64,000 nt of DNA, taken from assembly GCA_022826195.1 (NCBI GenBank), contig JAJDVI010000066.1:62001-126000 (forward strand), given 5' to 3'. Made by a program: the position numbers and the translations under genes. The DNA comes from Acidobacteriota bacterium. GTDB lineage: Bacteria; Acidobacteriota; Vicinamibacteria; Marinacidobacterales; Marinacidobacteraceae. The notes under the pieces were generated by a model, which saw only the letters and a list, made by a program, of their open reading frames with translations, had not been told where the DNA came from and ran no database searches. How positions within the stretch are numbered: position 1 is the stretch's first letter; each line of letters starts with the position of its first letter. Below, piece by piece: positions 8,199 through 17,145 of the stretch.

Positions 8199-9029
8199 GT
8201 GTCCCAAGCCTTCTCGATCCGCGACCTCGCCGGCATGGACGACATGAAGATGTGCGAGGCCATCCAGCAGGAGGTCTGGGGCTTCATCGAGCTCGACGTG
8301 GTCCCGGCCGGGCTCATGGCGGTCATGGGTCACTACGGCGCGATCACCGCCGGCGCCTTCGTCGGCGAGCGGATGGCCGGGTTCGTGTGCGGGTTCCCCG
8401 GGCAAGGCGAAGGGGAGCCGTTCCACCACTCGCACATGCTCGCGGTGCGCCCCGAATACCAGGGATCCGGCATCGGCCTGGCGCTCAAGTGGGCGCAGGC
8501 GGACCGGGTTCGGGCGCAGGGGGTCCGGCGCGTGAACTGGACTTTCGATCCCCTCCAGGCGCGGAACGCGAACCTGAACATCAACCACCTCGGCTGCGTC
8601 TCGGCGGTGTACCGCCTGAACGTGTACGGCAACAGCAACAGCCCCCTCCACGGCGGGTTGCCGACCGACCGGCTGGAACCGGACTGGCAGCTCGATTCCG
8701 AGCGGGTCGCGCGCGCCCGCCGCCGCGAGTTGATTCCGGCCCCGGGAATCCCGGACCTGCCCCGGGCCAACGCGGTTTCCTTCCGCGCTGACGGACTCCC
8801 GGTGAGCGCCGACTCGACTCCGGTCGAAGATACCGGCGCCCGCGACCTCCTCTACCTGATTCCCACCGACTTCAACGACGTCCTGAACCGGGATATCGGG
8901 CTCGCCATGGACTGGAGAGTGAAGAGCCGCGCGGCCCTCACCGAACTCTTCGGTCGCGGATACGAAGTCGTCCGCTTTCACCGGGACGGTGGAAACGCGG
9001 CGTACCGGCTGCGTCGGCGGGACGGTTAG
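8199..9029 (+). CDS. GNAT-superfamily acetyltransferase, COG3375-like
   Basis: About 276 residues from GTG 8199 (SQAFSIRDLAG...). The N-terminal half has a GNAT fold with the acetyl-CoA loop region SHMLAVRPEYQGSGIGLALKW, and the segment WTFDPLQARNANLNINHLG matches the family annotated as predicted acetyltransferase COG3375. The C-terminal part (residues about 150-276) is the extension normal for this family. The acceptor substrate is unknown. The gene is monocistronic, divergent from lspA and convergent with the crotonase-like gene 15 bp downstream. Confidence 0.82.
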   Translation: MSQAFSIRDLAGMDDMKMCEAIQQEVWGFIELDVVPAGLMAVMGHYGAITAGAFVGERMAGFVCGFPGQGEGEPFHHSHMLAVRPEYQGSGIGLALKWAQADRVRAQGVRRVNWTFDPLQARNANLNINHLGCVSAVYRLNVYGNSNSPLHGGLPTDRLEPDWQLDSERVARARRRELIPAPGIPDLPRANAVSFRADGLPVSADSTPVEDTGARDLLYLIPTDFNDVLNRDIGLAMDWRVKSRAALTELFGRGYEVVRFHRDGGNAAYRLRRRDG

Positions 9030-9044
9030 CCGGAGAAGGCCGGG

Positions 9045-9827
9045 CTACCCGGCGCTCTGCGTCCAGCGCGGTCGCCGCTTCTCGAGGAAGGCCGTCATGC
9101 CCTCCTGGGCGTCGGGTTCGACCGCGTTCCCGCACATCACCTCCGACATCGCCGCGTAGGCGTCTTCGACGCTGAGGGCGGCCTGCCGGTGGAAGGCGCG
9201 CTTGCCGAGCGCCACCACGAAGGGGCTCGCTTCGGCAATGCGCTCCACGAACGACCGGCTCTCGTCCTCGAGCCGGTCCTCCGGGACCACCCGGTTCACG
9301 AGCCCCCACTCGAGCGCAGTCTGCGCGTCCACGAAGTCCCCGGTGAGGAGCATCTCCATGGCGCGCTTCCTTCCCACCGCCCGGCTGACGGGCACCATCG
9401 GGGTGGAACAGAACAGTCCGATGCGGACCCCGGGCGTGGCGAAGCGCGCGGTTTCCGCGGCCACCGCGAGGTCGCAGGCCGCGACCAGTTGACAGCCGGC
9501 CGCGGTGGCGATGCCCCGCACTTCCGCGATCACCGGAAGCGGGAGCGAACGGATCGTGTCCATGAGGGCGGAACACGCCGCGAAGACCCGGCGCGCTTCC
9601 TCCGGGCTCGCCCCCACCATTTCGGGCAGGTAGTGGCCCGCGGAAAACGCCGGGCCGGCGCCCGCCAGCACGATCGCCCGGGCGCCCTCCTCGCCGGCCC
9701 CTTCCTTGAGCGCCGCGGCCAGCCGGTCCATCATCGCCACCGACAGCGCGTTCCGCTTCTCGGGCCAGCGCATCTCGACCCGGGCGGCGGGCCCCCGGCG
9801 GACGATGCCGACCTCAGCTTCGGGCAT
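9045..9827 (-). CDS. enoyl-CoA hydratase/isomerase (crotonase) family, ECHDC3-like
   Basis: A 260-residue crotonase-fold protein. The sequence FATPGVRIGLFCSTPMVPVSRAVGR followed by AMEMLLTG resembles the ECHDC3 subgroup rather than classical FadB/EchA hydratases. At the position of the first catalytic glutamate of crotonase (usual PEI/V) there is glycine (TPGV), while the second glutamate (AMEM) is kept. Classical hydration of enoyl-CoA is therefore doubtful, though an isomerase or thioesterase role is possible. The ATG at 9827 overlaps the end of the upstream symporter gene by 14 nt, so the two are co-translated; the link between them is unknown. Confidence 0.85.
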   Translation of the reverse strand: MPEAEVGIVRRGPAARVEMRWPEKRNALSVAMMDRLAAALKEGAGEEGARAIVLAGAGPAFSAGHYLPEMVGASPEEARRVFAACSALMDTIRSLPLPVIAEVRGIATAAGCQLVAACDLAVAAETARFATPGVRIGLFCSTPMVPVSRAVGRKRAMEMLLTGDFVDAQTALEWGLVNRVVPEDRLEDESRSFVERIAEASPFVVALGKRAFHRQAALSVEDAYAAMSEVMCGNAVEPDAQEGMTAFLEKRRPRWTQSAG

Positions 9828-11295
9828 CGGAGTTTCCGCCTCCCGTGAACGGCTCCACCTGCTCGGGACGCGGCGGCGCCGTGAGCAGGCTGCCGATGAT
9901 CAGCCCGGAAACCGATGCGACCGCGGCCGGGTAGATCACGTAGTCGTAGTCGGTGGGGAGGAACCAGACCCGCTCGAACCCGGCGGAGTTCAGGACTCCG
10001 AAGATCAGGGTGGTCACGATCCCGGCGGAGATGGAAATGACGCCCCCGATCGGGCTCGCCCGCCGCCAGAGGAACGCCGCCAGCAGGGCGGGGGTCACCG
10101 CCGCCCCCACCATGGTGTAGGCGTAGAGCGCCATGTCCAGGATGCTCTCGAAACGGGTGGTGATGATGAGAGCGAGCGCCGAGAGGCCCACCATCGCGAA
10201 GCGCTGGAAGCGGATCACCGTCCCGGAGTCGGCGTCCGGACGCACGAAGCGCTGGTAGATGTCCCGCGCCATCCCGGTGGACGGGACCAGCAGGAAGGTC
10301 GTCGCGGTGGAGAAGATGATGGCCACGGCGCCGGCCAGCAGGAGGCATCCCGCGAAGGCCGGGAGCTGGTGCCGCGCGAACTCGAGGAGCACCGTCTCGG
10401 TGGCCCGGGCGTCGAATCCCCCCGCGGTCCGGAACGTGGGGTCGTCCCAGTAACCGGCGGCGGCGAAGACCGCCGTGGCGACGATCAGGACCTCGATCAG
10501 GATCACCCCCACGATCATCCCGAGGACCGCCTTCCGGGCCGCGGTCCCGGACCGGGCGGCGTAGAACTTCTGGTACATGCCGCTCTCGCCGAGGAGGAGC
10601 AGCATGGTGGGCAGGAAGAGCCCGATCGCCGCCGAGAGGCCGAGCCGGCCGGTAACGGTGAAATGGGTCTCCGGAAGGACGCTGGCCAGTCCTTCCATCC
10701 CGCCGGCCCCGGCGAAGGCAAGCGGCGCCGCGATCAGGATGCTGACGATGATGATGACCCCGTTCACCACGTCCAGGCTGATGACCGAGAGCATGCCGGC
10801 GCTGACCGCGAAGACGGTCACCAGCACCGCGACGATGGTCATGCCCACGTCGGGGTCGAGGCCCGGGAACAGGATGGCCAGCAGCCGTCCGCCGCCCACG
10901 AACTGGTAGCCGGCGATCGTGAGGTAGGCGATCGCGATCGCCGCCGTCCCGAGGAGCCGCGCGGCCGGGTGGTAGCGCCGCTCCAGCAGGTCGGGAACGG
11001 TGTACTCCGCGATCCGCCGCACCCTGGCGGCGAGGAAGAAGACCACCACGATCCCGACCCAGGCGCCGGCGCTCATCCAGAGCGCGGAGAACCCCTCGCG
11101 AAACGCCCGGCCGGCGCCGCCGAAGAGACTCCCGGAACCGATCCAGGTGCAGATCAGCGTCCCGACCAGGATCTGCCACGGCACCGACCGCCCCGCGACC
11201 ATGAAGTCGTCCTGCGTGGACACGTTCCGCGCCCGGCGGAGGGCAATGAACACCAGCAGCCCCAGGTAGCCGAGCACGGTGACGACGTAGATCAC
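9814..11295 (-). CDS. sodium:solute symporter (SSS family)
   Basis: A 493-residue protein with about 13 hydrophobic segments and SSS-family features such as the N-terminal DDFMVAGRSVPW and GTLICTWIGSGSLFGGAG, matching transporters like PutP or pantothenate/proline symporters. Substrate cannot be read from the sequence. The GTG start at 11295 lies 6 nt after a TAGGAT hexamer, with no Shine-Dalgarno, so the transcript is probably leaderless. It overlaps the crotonase-like gene, forming a two-gene operon. Confidence 0.9.
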   Translation of the reverse strand: MIYVVTVLGYLGLLVFIALRRARNVSTQDDFMVAGRSVPWQILVGTLICTWIGSGSLFGGAGRAFREGFSALWMSAGAWVGIVVVFFLAARVRRIAEYTVPDLLERRYHPAARLLGTAAIAIAYLTIAGYQFVGGGRLLAILFPGLDPDVGMTIVAVLVTVFAVSAGMLSVISLDVVNGVIIIVSILIAAPLAFAGAGGMEGLASVLPETHFTVTGRLGLSAAIGLFLPTMLLLLGESGMYQKFYAARSGTAARKAVLGMIVGVILIEVLIVATAVFAAAGYWDDPTFRTAGGFDARATETVLLEFARHQLPAFAGCLLLAGAVAIIFSTATTFLLVPSTGMARDIYQRFVRPDADSGTVIRFQRFAMVGLSALALIITTRFESILDMALYAYTMVGAAVTPALLAAFLWRRASPIGGVISISAGIVTTLIFGVLNSAGFERVWFLPTDYDYVIYPAAVASVSGLIIGSLLTAPPRPEQVEPFTGGGNSDARS

Positions 11296-11301
11296 CGTTC
11301 G

Positions 11302-11307
11302 ATCCTA
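11302..11307 (-). promoter_or_regulatory. -10 hexamer TAGGAT of the SSS symporter gene (leaderless)
   Basis: TAGGAT on the reverse strand ends 6 nt before the GTG start codon at 11295. No ribosome-binding site lies in the gap. Confidence 0.5.
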
Positions 11308-11330
11308 TCCGCTTCGAGCCGCCGGTCCGG

Positions 11331-12194
11331 TCAGGCGCGAAGCGAGGCCGCCAGGACCCGGGGGATGCCCTGCAGGTCGCGAATGGACTCGACGGGACCG
11401 AATCCCGCGTCCGCCAGGACCCCGGTCGCGGCGCCTTCCTGGCCGGCGCCGATCTCGACCAGAACGTGGCCGCCGGGGCGGACGGCCCGCGCCGCCATCG
11501 GCGCCAGGCGGCGGAGGGGGGCCAGGCCGTCCGGACCCCCGGCAAGAGCATCCCGTGGCTCGTGGTCACGGACCTCGGGTTCGAGCCCGTCGATCTCCCC
11601 GTCGGGAATGTAGGGCAGGTTGGCGACTACCCCGTCCAGCGTATTGGGGTCGAAGTCCACCAGCAGGTCACCGCACACGAGCCGGACTCGGGATTCCAGG
11701 TTCCACCTGCGGACATTGGCGGCCGCCAGCTCCAGCGCCCGGGAAGCGTTGTCGACGGCGAAAACGGAGGCCGTGGGCAGGCGGGACGCGAGCGCAAGTG
11801 CGATCGCCCCGGATCCGCAACCCACGTCGGCGATACGGAGCGGGGCCCGGCTCTCCGGAAACCGGGCCAGCGCGGCTTCCACGAGGGTCTCCGTGTCCGG
11901 GCGGGGAATGAGTGCCCCGGGGCCGACCGTCAGCGTCAGGCCGAAGAACTCGACCTCTCCCACGAGGTGTTGGAGCGGCCGGCGCGCCGCCCGTCCGGCG
12001 ATCAGGTTGGCGAACGCGTCCTGCACCGGCCGAGCAAGCCCGTCGCGGGTCCGCGCGATCAGCTCGGCGGCGGACCACCGGGCGGCGGCCCGCAACAGGA
12101 GTCCGGCGTCGAACTCCGGAGACGCGATCCCGGCGGCCGCAAGCCGCTCCGCGCCCTCGCGGAGGGCCCGCTCGACCGTGATCTCTCTGCTCAG
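11331..12194 (-). CDS. prmC: peptide chain release factor N5-glutamine methyltransferase; probable CTG start
   Basis: Methylates the glutamine of the GGQ motif in release factors. The SAM-binding domain is clear (IADVGCGSGAIALALASR), with the N-terminal RPDTETLVE element. The substrate-loop motif is NLPY instead of the usual NPPY. Conserved N-terminal helices (TVERALREGAERLAAAGI) continue in frame upstream of the first ATG/GTG/TTG codon, a TTG at 12095 in mid-domain. Reading back, the only sensible start is CTG 12194-12192, which overlaps the prfA stop as CTGA. That gives 287 residues, the normal PrmC length. It directly follows prfA, its substrate's gene, in the conserved prfA-prmC order. 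The start is inferred. Confidence 0.85.
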   Translation of the reverse strand: MSREITVERALREGAERLAAAGIASPEFDAGLLLRAAARWSAAELIARTRDGLARPVQDAFANLIAGRAARRPLQHLVGEVEFFGLTLTVGPGALIPRPDTETLVEAALARFPESRAPLRIADVGCGSGAIALALASRLPTASVFAVDNASRALELAAANVRRWNLESRVRLVCGDLLVDFDPNTLDGVVANLPYIPDGEIDGLEPEVRDHEPRDALAGGPDGLAPLRRLAPMAARAVRPGGHVLVEIGAGQEGAATGVLADAGFGPVESIRDLQGIPRVLAASLRA

Positions 12195-13297
12195 AGATTG
12201 AGCGCCTTCAACCGCTCCGACTGTTCCCGGGCGTGGAGCGGCTCGATCAGCGGATCGAGTTCACCACCGAGGACGTTCGGAAGGGAGTGCAGGGTGAGCG
12301 CGATCCGGTGATCCGTGATCCGGTTCTCCTTGAAGTTGTACGTCCGGATCTTCTCGCTGCGGTCGCCGCGCCCCACCTGTCCGCGCCGCGCCTCGGCGAC
12401 CTGCGCCTGCTGCTCCTGCCGCGCCACCTCGAGGAGTCGGGACTTGAGAACGCGCAGCGCTTTCGCCTTGTTCTTTATCTGCGACTTCTCGTCCTGGCAG
12501 CTCACCACCAGCCCGGAGGGAAGGTGGGTGATGCGCACCGCCGAATAGGTGGTGTTCACGCTCTGGCCGCCGGGCCCGGAGGAGCAGAACGTGTCCACGC
12601 GCAGATCCTTGGGGTCGATCTGGATCTCCACGTCCTCGGCCTCCGGGAGCACGGCGACCGTAACCGCGGAGGTGTGGATGCGTCCGGACGCTTCAGTCGC
12701 GGGCACCCGCTGCACGCGGTGCACGCCGCTCTCGAACTTCAGCCGGTTGAAGGCGCCCTTGCCCTCGATCACCGAGACGATTTCCTTGATGCCGCCCACC
12801 GGGGATTCCTGGCTGGAGACCACGTCCACCCGGAACCCGTTGGAACGCGCGTACTGCTCGTACATCCGGAAGACCTCGCGAGCGAAGAGAGCGGCTTCCT
12901 CACCGCCGGTCCCCGCTCGCACCTCGAGCAGCACATTGCGGTCGTCGTTCGGATCCCGGGGGAGCAGCCGGCGCCGGATCTCGTCGGTGACCAGTTCGAG
13001 CTCGGCGCGCATCTCGGCGGCTTCCTCGGCCGCCAGTTCGGCCACTTCGGGGTCCGGGTCGCTCTCCATTTCGATCGCTTCCGCGAGCCGTTCCCCGAGT
13101 TGCCGATGACGTCTCCCGGCGTCCATCAGCGGCTCCAGCTCGGCGTGCGCCGACGAAAGACGGCGGAGCTCCGCCGGGTCGGCGTGAACGCCGGGGCTTG
13201 CGAGCCGCGCCGTGACCTCGCGGTAGCGCTCCTCGGCGGCGGCGAGGGCCGTTTCGATTCCCGCGCCGGCGTTTGCGGTCGCGGTCTTGGTGGTCAT
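12191..13297 (-). CDS. prfA: peptide chain release factor 1
   Basis: Terminates translation at UAA and UAG. The 368-residue protein has the stop-codon-reading tripeptide PAT (residues 199-201, RVPATEASGRIHTS) and the peptidyl-hydrolysis motif GGQ (residues 243-245, GPGGQSVNTTYSAVR), which identify RF1 rather than RF2. I start at ATG 13297 (MTTKTATANAG); in-frame codons further upstream read low-complexity sequence. The next gene, prmC, overlaps its stop codon and modifies this GGQ. A CATTCT hexamer some 30 nt upstream of the start may be its promoter. Confidence 0.96.
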   Translation of the reverse strand: MTTKTATANAGAGIETALAAAEERYREVTARLASPGVHADPAELRRLSSAHAELEPLMDAGRRHRQLGERLAEAIEMESDPDPEVAELAAEEAAEMRAELELVTDEIRRRLLPRDPNDDRNVLLEVRAGTGGEEAALFAREVFRMYEQYARSNGFRVDVVSSQESPVGGIKEIVSVIEGKGAFNRLKFESGVHRVQRVPATEASGRIHTSAVTVAVLPEAEDVEIQIDPKDLRVDTFCSSGPGGQSVNTTYSAVRITHLPSGLVVSCQDEKSQIKNKAKALRVLKSRLLEVARQEQQAQVAEARRGQVGRGDRSEKIRTYNFKENRITDHRIALTLHSLPNVLGGELDPLIEPLHAREQSERLKALNL

Positions 13298-13496
13298 GGC
13301 GGTTTCCCGGTTGGCGGTGTGCTTCGGGAGAATGGAACTCCCTCTGTTGCGGCCCGCGCCCGGCAGGGCAAGGGCATCATGGTAGCGGTCCACGGGCGGG
13401 TCGCGTGTCCGACCGAATTGCGCAGTGGTCCGGGAACGGACAGGCCACAGGGACCCGGAACCCGGACCGGCCGCGGACCTCTGTCCGAGAGGGGTT

Positions 13497-13736
13497 CTAC
13501 TGCGTGGCGCTCGCCTGCGCCGCCCGCCGCGACCGAACCTCGCCGTACTTCTGGCGGAATCGTTCCACCCGTCCGGTCGAGTCCACGATCCGGTGCTTCC
13601 CGGTGAAGAACGGATGGCAGGCGGAACAGATCTCAAGCCGCAGATCGCTGCCCCGCGTGGACCGGGTCACGAAACTGTTGCCGCAGGCACAGGTCACCGT
13701 GATGTCCGCGTATTCGGGGTGGATGTCGGGGCGCAT
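13497..13736 (-). CDS. rpmE: 50S ribosomal protein L31, zinc-containing type
   Basis: A 79-residue protein with CACGNSF (C-x-C) and [11 protein letters not shown] (C-x-x-C), the four-cysteine zinc form of L31. The ATG at 13736 follows a TAATAT hexamer by 13 nt and has no Shine-Dalgarno. It lies between rho and prfA on the same strand, a frequent rho-rpmE-prfA-prmC order in bacteria. The 199 bp between it and prfA show no further gene. Confidence 0.95.
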   Translation of the reverse strand: MRPDIHPEYADITVTCACGNSFVTRSTRGSDLRLEICSACHPFFTGKHRIVDSTGRVERFRQKYGEVRSRRAAQASATQ

Positions 13737-13749
13737 TTGAGGGGCGCGG

Positions 13750-13755
13750 ATATTA
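13750..13755 (-). promoter_or_regulatory. -10 hexamer TAATAT of rpmE
   Basis: TAATAT preceded by TGC (extended -10 form) on the reverse strand, 13 nt before the rpmE ATG. A leader of only about 5 nt is implied. Confidence 0.5.
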
Positions 13756-13788
13756 GCATCGGCTCCGGGAGAGTGCGGCGGAGCCGCG

Positions 13789-15150
13789 TCAATCGGAGTT
13801 CGTCATGGCCTGCAGGAACTCCGCGTTCGACCCGGTCCGTCCCATCTTCTCGATGACGAGCGCCATCGCTTCCACCGCATCCAGCGAGGCGAGCACTCGC
13901 CGGAGAACGACCATCCGCTGCAACTCTTCCGGAGAAAGCAGCAGTTCCTCCCTTCGCGTTCCGCTCTGGTGGAGGTCGATCGCCGGGAAGAGACGCTGCT
14001 CCAGCAGACGCTGATCGAGATGGATCTCCATGTTCCCGGTGCCCTTGAACTCCTCGTAGACGAGATCGTCGAGCCGGCTGCCGGTGTCCACCAGCGCGGT
14101 GGCCAGGATGGTCAGGGAACCTCCGTCTTCGATGTTTCGGGCGGCGCCGAAGAACTTCTTCGGATACTGGATGGCGGTCGCGTCCATGCCTCCGGAGAGC
14201 AACCGGCCCTGAGCGGAGGCCTTGGTGTGGTTGTAGGCGCGGGCCAGGCGGGTCAACGAGTCGAGCAGGATGACGACGTCCTTGCCCAGCTCGACGCGGC
14301 GTCTGGCCCGGTCGAGCGCCGCTTCCGCGACCTGGATGTGGCGGATTCCGCGCTCGTCGAAGGTCGAACTCAGGATTTCCCCCCGGACGTTGTTGACCAT
14401 GTCGGAGACTTCCTCCGGCCGCTCGTCCACGAGGAGGACCAGCAACTCGACGTCCGGATGGTTCTTCTGAATGCCGTTCGCGATCGACTGCAGCAGAACC
14501 GTCTTGCCGGCCCGCGGCGGCGCCACGATGAGCCCGCGCTGGCCCGCGCCGATGGGCGCCACCAGATCCACGACCCGTGCCGCCAGGTCCCCCGAGTCGT
14601 TCTCGAGCCGGATCATGTGGTCCGGATGGAGGGGAGTGAGGGACTCGAACTCGGGACGCTCCGGGTTCTCCACGGCCGGCTCTCCGTTCACCATCTCGAG
14701 GTCGCGCAGTCCGAAGTAGCGCTCCCCGCGGCGCGGCCGGCGGATGTCGCCGAGCAGCATGTCGCCGTTCCTGAGGTTGAAGCGCCGAATCTGGGTAGGC
14801 GAGACGTAGACGTCGTTGGGGCCGGGAAGATAGGAATTGATGGGCGAGCGCAGGAACCCGAATCCCTCGACCAGGCGGTGCAGGGTCCCCTGGGCCACGA
14901 CCCGCCCTCCCTGACTCGTGTGCGCCCCGAGGACCCGGTAGAGGAGATCCTGGCGGGTCAGCGCATCGGGGGTGTCGATCCCCAGATCCGCCGCGACCTG
15001 TTGCAGATCAGGGGGGCTCATGCGGGCGAGTTCCGCGGTGTAGAGGACCGGCCCGGATGGGGGCGGCGTCTTCTCGAGGACCCGGGGGCCGGCCCGGAAC
15101 ACCTTGCGGGAACGCCGCCGGATCGTTCCGGCGCCGGAACTCAGCGCCAT
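13789..15150 (-). CDS. rho: transcription termination factor Rho
   Basis: Hexameric RNA-dependent ATPase for factor-dependent termination. The 453-residue protein has an N-terminal Rho helical region ([13 protein letters not shown]), a cold-shock-like RNA-binding domain ([23 protein letters not shown]), Walker A APPRAGKT and Walker [16 protein letters not shown]. The N-terminal insertion found in many high-GC phyla is short here. The ATG at 15150 lies inside the end of engB (10-nt overlap), giving an engB-rho pair. Few T-tracted hairpins are visible in the window, consistent with heavy reliance on Rho. Confidence 0.97.
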   Translation of the reverse strand: MALSSGAGTIRRRSRKVFRAGPRVLEKTPPPSGPVLYTAELARMSPPDLQQVAADLGIDTPDALTRQDLLYRVLGAHTSQGGRVVAQGTLHRLVEGFGFLRSPINSYLPGPNDVYVSPTQIRRFNLRNGDMLLGDIRRPRRGERYFGLRDLEMVNGEPAVENPERPEFESLTPLHPDHMIRLENDSGDLAARVVDLVAPIGAGQRGLIVAPPRAGKTVLLQSIANGIQKNHPDVELLVLLVDERPEEVSDMVNNVRGEILSSTFDERGIRHIQVAEAALDRARRRVELGKDVVILLDSLTRLARAYNHTKASAQGRLLSGGMDATAIQYPKKFFGAARNIEDGGSLTILATALVDTGSRLDDLVYEEFKGTGNMEIHLDQRLLEQRLFPAIDLHQSGTRREELLLSPEELQRMVVLRRVLASLDAVEAMALVIEKMGRTGSNAEFLQAMTNSD

Positions 15151-15770
15151 GCCTCCACCCTCTCGGCGATCAAGTGCCGCACCTTGCCGACGCCTTCCCG
15201 GCCCGGGTCCCGCGGCCGTTTACCGCCGACCACCGTCGAGCAGGGAATCACCGGAACTTCTCCGTCACTGCCGAACGCCTGTGCAAGCTGCCGCAGCCTC
15301 GATGCCGCCTGGGAACTCTTCAGCTTGTCCATCTTGGTCGCCACCACGGCCACCGGCCGTCCGCTGGAGCTGAGCAGTTCCAGCGCCTTCAGGTCGTTCG
15401 GGAGCGGATCGCGCCGCGCATCGACCAGAAGCAGGTTCAGCACCAGACTCTCCCGGCCGGTCAGATAGGCGAGCACGAGGTCCTCCCATCCTCGGCGGAG
15501 CGCCTCCGGCGCCCGGGCGTAGCCGTAACCGGGAAGGTCCACGAGCCGGTAGCGTCCAGGAACTTCGAAGAAGTTGACCATGCGCGTCCGGCCGGGCGTC
15601 CGGGAAACGTGGGCCAGGCCCCGTTGACCCGCCAGCCGGTTGAGAAGACTCGACTTTCCGACGTTCGATCTGCCCACGAACGCCACCTCGGGAAGGGCGG
15701 TGGACGGAAAGCCCGCCCTGGTGACGGCGCTCGTCAGGAACAGGGCGCGGTCGCGGGGCGCTTTTGGCAT
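15141..15770 (-). CDS. engB: ribosome biogenesis GTP-binding protein YsxC/EngB
   Basis: A 209-residue circularly ordinary TRAFAC GTPase needed for 50S assembly. G1 is GRSNVGKSS, G3 DLPGYGYA, G4 TKMDK and G5 PCST, all in the EngB pattern. No separate C-terminal domain is present, as expected. It overlaps rho by 10 nt. The ATG at 15770 has no evident Shine-Dalgarno. Immediately upstream at about 15799-15815 is a short GGGTCC/GGACCC hairpin after clpX. Confidence 0.94.
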   Translation of the reverse strand: MPKAPRDRALFLTSAVTRAGFPSTALPEVAFVGRSNVGKSSLLNRLAGQRGLAHVSRTPGRTRMVNFFEVPGRYRLVDLPGYGYARAPEALRRGWEDLVLAYLTGRESLVLNLLLVDARRDPLPNDLKALELLSSSGRPVAVVATKMDKLKSSQAASRLRQLAQAFGSDGEVPVIPCSTVVGGKRPRDPGREGVGKVRHLIAERVEAWR

Positions 15771-15813
15771 GGGTGAGGGTTGGCGAAGGGGTCCGAACGG
15801 ACCCGAGACCGGA

Positions 15814-17088
15814 CTAGCCGGCCTTTTGGGAAAGAACGGTGACCGGATCGGCCTGTCCGGTGACGAACTCCCTGGTAATCACGACCTCGCGCACCTGTTT
15901 CCGGGAGGGGAGGTCATACATGAGATCCAGCATCAGGTTCTCGATGATCATTCTGAGGCCCCGGGCGCCGAGGTCACGCCTCGCGGCCTGTGCCGCAACG
16001 GCGTCCAGCGCCTCGGCGGTGAAGGTCAACTCGACGCCTTCGTCGCCGAGCAGTGTCTGGTACTGCTTCACGATGGCGTTCCTGGGCTCGGTCATGATCC
16101 GGATCAGTTCCGGCTTGCCGAGACTGTGAAGGGTTGCGACCACCGGCAGCCGGCCGACGAACTCGGGGATCAATCCGTAGCGGATCAGATCGGTGGGCTG
16201 CTGCTGGTCGAGGGTGGCCTCCCGCCGCGCCTTGGCGCTCTCCGGCACGTCGGCGGCGAAACCGAGCGCCTTGGTTCCGACGCGGCGCTCGATGATCGAT
16301 TCCAGACCGACAAAGGCGCCGCCGCAGATGAACAGGATGTTGGTCGTGTCCACCTGGTGGAACTCCTGGTGCGGATGCTTGCGTCCGCCCTGGGGGGGAA
16401 CACTCGCGAGGGTGCCTTCGACGATCTTCAGGAGAGCCTGCTGAACGCCTTCTCCGGAAACGTCGCGGGTGATGGAGGGGTTTTCGTCCTTGCGGCAGAC
16501 CTTGTCGATCTCATCCACGTAGATGATGCCCTCCTGGGCGCGGGCGATGTCGCCGTCCGCCGCCTGGAGCAGCTTCAGGATGATGTTCTCCACGTCTTCA
16601 CCGACATAGCCCGCCTCGGTGAGCGTGGTGGCGTCCACGATCGTGAACGGAACCTCCAGAATGCGGGCGAGCGTCTGCGCCAGCAGCGTCTTGCCGGTCC
16701 CGGTCTCCCCGAGCAGCAGCACGTTGCTCTTGTTCAGCTCGACGGACTCCGGCTTCTGCGCGCTGTTCCGGGTGAGCCGAATCCGCTTGTAGTGGTTGTA
16801 GACGGCGACCGCGAGCTTCTTCTTCGCCTCCTCCTGGCCGATCACGTACTCGTCGAGCCGGTTCTTGATCTCGCTCGGCGTGAGGTCGTGCTTGCTGTCC
16901 GGCCCCGGCGCCGACGCCTTGCCCTTGTCCGCGATGATGTCGTTGCAGATCGCCACGCACTCGTCGCAGATGAAGATGCGGTCGGGTCCGGCGATCAGCT
17001 TGCCGACCGAGCCCTGCTGCTTGTTGCAGAACGAGCAACTCAGGCTGTCGGCGGGGCCGCCGTTCCGGCTCTTTCCCTTCCCAGGCAC
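15814..17088 (-). CDS. clpX: ATP-dependent Clp protease ATP-binding subunit ClpX
   Basis: AAA+ unfoldase feeding ClpP. The 424-residue protein has the four-cysteine zinc-binding domain (CSFCNKQ ... CDECVAIC), Walker A GETGTGKT, Walker B YVDEIDK, pore loop GYVGED, the RKH-like [10 protein letters not shown] and the sensor-2 region GLRMIIENL. Start is GTG 17088, 9 nt after TACAAT and without a Shine-Dalgarno: leaderless. Unlike the usual tig-clpP-clpX arrangement, four exported-protein genes (17146-23630) separate it from clpP; its own promoter keeps it independent of them. Confidence 0.97.
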   Translation of the reverse strand: MPGKGKSRNGGPADSLSCSFCNKQQGSVGKLIAGPDRIFICDECVAICNDIIADKGKASAPGPDSKHDLTPSEIKNRLDEYVIGQEEAKKKLAVAVYNHYKRIRLTRNSAQKPESVELNKSNVLLLGETGTGKTLLAQTLARILEVPFTIVDATTLTEAGYVGEDVENIILKLLQAADGDIARAQEGIIYVDEIDKVCRKDENPSITRDVSGEGVQQALLKIVEGTLASVPPQGGRKHPHQEFHQVDTTNILFICGGAFVGLESIIERRVGTKALGFAADVPESAKARREATLDQQQPTDLIRYGLIPEFVGRLPVVATLHSLGKPELIRIMTEPRNAIVKQYQTLLGDEGVELTFTAEALDAVAAQAARRDLGARGLRMIIENLMLDLMYDLPSRKQVREVVITREFVTGQADPVTVLSQKAG

Positions 17089-17097
17089 GCGTTGGCC

Positions 17098-17103
17098 ATT
17101 GTA
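17098..17103 (-). promoter_or_regulatory. -10 hexamer TACAAT of clpX (leaderless)
   Basis: TACAAT on the reverse strand, separated by 9 nt from the GTG start of clpX. It gives clpX a promoter downstream of the inserted gene block. Confidence 0.6.
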
Positions 17104-17145
17104 GCCGCGCGGGTGGAGCCGTCTCGGAGGCCCCGCCGCCGGCCG

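Noticed and set aside
13298..13496. Possible forward gene between prfA and rpmE
   Set aside because: The open frame continues antisense through rpmE and shows no motif, ribosome-binding site or promoter hexamer.
15797..15815. GGGTCC/GGACCC hairpin after clpX as intrinsic terminator
   Set aside because: No T-run follows; at most it is an mRNA end-stabilising stem or part of Rho-dependent termination.
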